A model generated the notes under the pieces. The model searched no databases. It saw only the letters and a list, made by a program, of their open reading frames with translations, and had not been told where the DNA came from. Positions 59,822 through 64,000 of a stretch of DNA of 64,000 nt are shown here, one piece after another; position 1 is the stretch's first letter; each line of letters starts with the position of its first letter. The stretch is from Parapristionchus giblindavisi (taxonomy: Eukaryota; Nematoda; Chromadorea; Rhabditida; Diplogasteridae): positions 124,001 through 188,000 of the forward strand of contig CALSFV010000323.1 of NCBI GenBank assembly GCA_943737045.1. The letters are read 5' to 3'. A program made the translations under genes and the position numbers.

Positions 59822-62800
59822 CCGATACAACCCGTTATTCAAGGCTCACGAAGTCCTGTGGGTGATCACTGCTAGGCCAGTCAAAGCCAATTCAGCCCTG
59901 AAGGCTATCTAATATCTTCTTCGGAAAAACTGTACCCACATAGACCTGAGTATTTATTCCGAGAATATCGTACATCGAAAATTCATTGGATCATGAATCG
60001 CCAGAAGCACTCTGAGCGACTCTGGTGATTCAACGGCGATTATGGCCGAATGGGGCATTTTTATGCTCTCTCTTTCTTTTCATCATTTTTCTTTCACTCT
60101 AATCTAATTAGTCCGCGAGAATCGCAATTTAATATAGTGTTTTTCACAAAATCATCATTTTCATTTATTAATAAATTCCGATGAAAAAATTTGGGGGGGG
60201 GGCTGATTTCCCAGTTCCGGTTCTGTGATATCATCGGAATGATTAATTAATAAATAAAATGATGATTTTGTGAAAAAAACACAATATTAAAGATGGAGGC
60301 CCTCGAATGTCTATGCAAACGTGTAACATATCTATTATGCAAGGGACAAGTGATATGCAAGAAATTAGAACGACCATTCATCAATCCCGTAGCGCAGTGG
60401 TAAAATTGCTCACTAGTAAGCGTAACGTCGCGGGTTCGAAACCTATTGCTGAACTTTCCTATTTTCAAAATTTCGCGCCTTTGCCTGTACATCAAGCATG
60501 GATTCATTCATGATTCTAGCGATCAATAAGATAAATTAGCATAAACTAATTTATGTAAGGTATGCAGAAAAACTTTTGCTATCTTTCTGTCTTCACAGTT
60601 TGTTCACGAAAATATTGCTCGGACACCACCTTTATATTTCGATAATCGCGGACTAACTAACTAACTAGATTAGAGTGAAAGAAAAATAATGAAAAGAAAG
60701 AGAGAGCGTAAAAATGCCCCATTCGGCCATAATCGCCGTTGAATCACCAGAGTGGCTCAGAGTGCTTCTGGCGATTCAGGATCCAATGAATTTTCGACGA
60801 TAGATCTACCTTTTCTTCTTTTCATTTCATCTTCAATTCGTTTTCTTTTCTCTCTATCTTCTTCTTCTTTTCTCTTACGAATCTTCTCTCTAAAATTAGT
60901 CATTTGAAATTACTTGTAAACCGGCGTATGCTTGAAATGATAAAAATTTTTTAAAAAAATAATAAAAGATAAATAATAAAGAGCTTATTCAACTGTAAAA
61001 TAATAACAACCGACAGCAACATTCTTTCATTCCTTTCCAATTCTAATTTATTTTCAATCTTTTCCATTTCCTTTAGATGATTTACTTCTTCTTCCCTTAT
61101 CTTTCTCTTATATTCCTACAAATGGAATTCTTCTGTAGTAATACAAACATATAGTCTCACTTCACCGTATGGCTTATACGAGGATACATAAGTAGAAAGT
61201 GGAACAGATGGAGTATTATAGATAGTTGTATTTGAATCATATAAAGATGGTGAATATCTATTTTCAAAATGATTTGAAGGAATACTAGCAGTAGAAGGAG
61301 TCTGAGATAAAATGAATCGATCTGTTTGATTAATTGATTGATTATCTGGCTGATAAATTGCATTCGTAGATGGAGGAATATATCTGAATAAAGAACATTT
61401 CGCATTAATCTAATATATTTTCACTGACTGATTATGCAAATGACGAGATATTTGATTAGTTTTATGTTCGTCATTATCATATTGACTTCGCGAAATAGGA
61501 TTTGATGGAGGATTACTGTATGAATGGTAAGAAATGGATGAATCGATATTGGAATGGCTGTAGAACCCAGATGTTTCCATACTGTAATGAAACAATATCT
61601 TTCGTTCCCAAATCGATAAAGAGGAAATTTAATGTGGAGCCTGATTTTGTAAAAAAATATTACAACACACTATCTGAGAAAATCGACATAGGTGCGGTAT
61701 CGACGAAAAATAGATTTTACTGTTTTATTTATGATAATTACAGGCTCCATGAGTGTAGTTCACTGGTACTTGGAAATTCCTTCCAATTGAAAATTCGCTT
61801 CACGAGGTGACCACACTACGAATTGGCGCCTTTTCCTAAAACTTTTCTTTCGTATCTAATCGTTTCGGGAGTGGGTGCACTCGACTCCTTGGCTAATTCT
61901 AAGAAACTATTATCTAGGAGAGTTTTTTGATCAACGGTCAACGAAGGCTGGAATTGGGAATTTTCGAAAAAAATTTTACATTAAATTAATTCTCACTATT
62001 TTCCCATGGGGCAGGAAAACTTTTTATTTGCTTAATACCTTCTACATATTATCTTACACCTTTGGTTTAAAATTCATAATTTTTTAAAAATACGAATTAT
62101 GTGAACTAATCATTTTTATAACGAATTCGTGAATTATGGTGTGCTCCTACAGTAATCCCTAATCAGTTAATTTGGTTTTTTTTCGCTAGTTTTAAGCATA
62201 TTTTCAGCGCTTTTCTTTACAATGTTAGAGGTATATGATTATTCTGCACCATCGGAGTGCAACTGCACGGTATATCTGGTGATTACATTACTGATCGTAC
62301 TTGTACTGTAAATTTTATTCACTTTCGTATCCGAGCCAGCTTGCGAAGTAGTTACCATACTCATGCAATTCCGTACTCATTATTCTCGGTTTTATAGACT
62401 GATCAGAGAATTAGAGAGAGCACGTAAATTACAGTACACGTACAGCACAAGTACGATCAGTAATGTAATCACGAGATATACCGTGAAGTTGCACTCCGAT
62501 GGTGCAGAATACTCATATACCTCTAACATTGTAAAGAAAAGAGCTGAAAATATGCTTAAAACTAGCGAAAAAAACCAAATTAACTGATTAGGGATTACTG
62601 TAGGAGCACACCATAATTCACGAATTCGTTATAAAAATGATTAGTTCACATAATTCGTATTTTTAAAAAATCATGAATTTTAAACCAAAGGTGTAATATA
62701 ATATGTAGAAAGTATTAAGCAAATAAAAAGTTTTCCTGCCCCATGGGAAAATAGTGAGAATTAATTTAATGTAAAATTTTTTTCGAAAATTCCCAATTCC

Positions 62801-63425
62801 AGCCTTCGTTGACCGTTGATCAAAAAACTCTCCTCGACAATAGTTTCTTAGAATTAGCCAAGGAGTCGAGTGCACCCACTCCCGAATCGATTGGATACGA
62901 AAGAAACGTTTTAGGAAAAGGCGCCAAATCGTAGTGTGGTCACCTCCTGAAGCGAATTTTCAATTGGAAGGAATTTCCAAGTACCAGTGAACTACACTCA
63001 TGGAGCCTGTAATTATCATACATAAAACAGAAAAATCTATTTTTCGTCGATACCAAAAAATATCCGAGTTGATGAATTCTCTCAGATAGTGTTTTTTACA
63101 AAATCACTTACGAAGTAAGGTTCATGGGCTCATTTGCCTTATTTTGATCATAATTCGTTTGTCGTTCTTTCTACAATGTATCTATGATAATGAATATCAT
63201 AATGATAATCTCTAACCTCTCTTCTTAATTCTTCTTCAAATTCCATCAATTCCTTTTGTCTTCTTAAATTCCATTCTTCATCTGTTTCAAATTTCTCTTC
63301 TTTCTCCTAATATTGTATTATATGTTTTTAATTCATAATATAGTGATAATGGAAAGTTAAAAATAAATTGTATTAATACTTACTGCTGCTCCTGATTTTT
63401 TATTCTTGAAAGGATTCCACGGCAT
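57866..63425 (-). CDS. CC1: long coiled-coil protein, about 20 exons, unknown function
   Basis: ATG at 63425-63423 (MPWNPFKNKKSG), TAA at 57868-57866. I traced exons with GT...AG introns of about 42-80 nt and matching phases, apart from one uncertain junction near 60900-61020. N-terminal helix (EEWNLRRQKELMEFEEEL), a Ser/Asn/Tyr/Pro-rich region of about 110 residues (METSGFYSHSNIDSSIS; SQTPSTASIPSNHFENRYS), then long charged helices (KRKIREEEVNHLKEMEKI; FEREKDEKEEERQRENEEK; KRKLEEEKERMGELLKERL) and a C-terminal helical part ending GYVVEEPN. About 700 aa. Two introns carry foldback elements (59977-60790 and 61643-63109). No catalytic motif, membrane segment or signal peptide seen. It precedes CC2 by about 270 bp. 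The Lys/Glu helices would score against any long coiled coil, so no function is proposed. Confidence 0.75.
59977..60790. mobile_element. foldback element in a CC1 intron, with tRNA-like centre
   Basis: Mirrored words: GAAAATTCATTGGATC, AATCGCCAGAAGCACTCTGA, GGCGATTATGGCCGAATGG, ACTCTAATCTA. The centre holds a G11 run (60191-60201) and a tRNA-like stretch at 60383-60455 (CGTAGCGCAGTGGTAAAATT; CGGGTTCGAAACC) with poor stems. Confidence 0.7.
60383..60455 (+). pseudogene. tRNA-like sequence in foldback centre
   Basis: A-box- and B-box-like words are clear, and CTAGTAA would be a Thr-type anticodon loop, but the anticodon and acceptor stems do not pair. Not a functional tRNA by inspection. Confidence 0.4.
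61643..63109. mobile_element. foldback element filling intron 3 of CC1
   Basis: Ends GATTTTGTAAAAAA / TTTTTTACAAAATC. Mirrored words: GTATCGACGAAAAATAGATTT, CAGGCTCCATGAGTGTAG, GAGTCGAGTGCACCC(A/-)CTC, GAACTATTATGG-type and TATACCGTG near the centre (about 62375). The right end lies within about 6 bases of the intron donor (GTAAGTGATTTTG); the acceptor (TTTCATTACAG) follows about 60 bases beyond the left end. Centre is AT-rich, no transposase. Confidence 0.75.
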
Positions 63426-63778
63426 GATTATCTGGTAAGTTTCATTATTAAAAATAAGATTAATAAAACATTAAAAATATTGATCGGCCACGAAACCGAA
63501 ATCATCAATTTAATACAACTTCGAATATGAATGATTTACTGAATAAATATGATGAGTATGAAATACATAGTAATGAGTAACAGATAATGAAATGTATAAT
63601 CATATGATTGATATTCGCGAGAAAATAAAGAATATTGCTATGCAAAGTAAATAAATTGGTAGATAGTATATTGATCGGTGAGAAAAAACTTAGTTGACCT
63701 ATATATTTTGCATGCGAGGGTTTGCTTCACTCGCAGCATTCCAACTAAAGTCTTCAATTTCTCTCAATATGTATTGGT

Positions 63779-64000
63779 TTATTCATCAACTTCATCATCT
63801 TTTGATTCTTTCTTGTATTCGATTGAATCTACTTTTGTATGTTCTTCTATAGTAAGTCTGAACTGCTCAAAAGCTTTCTGAATAAAACAACATTATTATA
63901 AATCATTAATCAATATAAGAAGACAGACCTGATCGATAGCCTTGATGTTTTCACTTTTATGTTCAATCATTTCTAATGCTGATTCTTCTTGCATTAATGG
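63779..64000 (-). CDS. CC4: 3' end of another charged helical protein (runs off the window)
   Basis: Two exons: about 64000-63929 (MQEESALEMIEHKSENIKA, then IDQ) and 63877-63779 (KAFEQFRLTIEEHTKVDSIE...DDEVDE, TAA at 63781-63779), joined by a 51-nt GT...AG intron in phase 0. Charged, helical, acidic end. Same strand as CC1 and about 350 bp before its start. Likely another member of the cluster; too short for a family call. Confidence 0.6.

Overview
The window is animal nuclear DNA: AT-rich, with spliceosomal genes whose usual introns are about 40-60 nt (GT...AG), non-LTR retrotransposon remains, long microsatellites and dense DNA-transposon debris. A nematode or another small-genome invertebrate fits best (very short introns, several starts with a splice-acceptor-like AG just before ATG, nematode-like LINE proteins). 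This is inference; the 57-base 18S rRNA fragment is too short to settle it.

Layout. 1-5.9 kb: a LINE reverse transcriptase cut by the window edge, one possible terminal exon, a minisatellite, two MITEs, a broken Penelope-like RT fragment and an (AAAT)n tract. 7.1-10.5 kb: a large palindrome carrying two nested palindromic elements, followed by a decayed second LINE. 12.35-37.57 kb, minus strand: a gene I assembled from 15 exons, a ZYG-11/ZER-1 family protein (leucine-rich plus armadillo-type repeats, about 752 aa). Its long introns hold most of the foldback elements, microsatellites and tRNA-like debris. The reading frame needs three one-base corrections, each in a homopolymer run. 37.9-41.5 kb: hAT-like and Tc1/mariner-like non-autonomous elements. 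41.7-44.7 kb: a decaying copy of 56.7-59.8 kb. 45.3-45.9 kb: a small eIF4G (MIF4G)-like gene fragment. 47.6-52.3 kb: a 3.5-kb palindrome with three dated insertions, then a Tc1/mariner-like foldback that contains a GC-rich coding scrap. 52.75 kb: an intact tRNA-Thr(UGU).

53.0-64.0 kb, minus strand: four head-to-tail genes for coiled-coil proteins I do not recognise, the last running off the edge. One (53.0-55.8 kb) has several membrane segments before its coiled coil. At least two share a C-terminal motif, so this looks like a local paralogue cluster; part of it (end of one gene, start of the next) is duplicated at 41.7-44.7 kb.

Most unusual observation: nearly all mobile elements here are foldback (arm-to-arm palindromic) elements. 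When a later element has landed in one arm, the other arm still carries the uninterrupted site. This lets target-site duplications (TTAA, TA, CAG) be read inside one molecule and lets insertions be ordered in time. I saw no CRISPR array, bacterial gene, operator or riboswitch.
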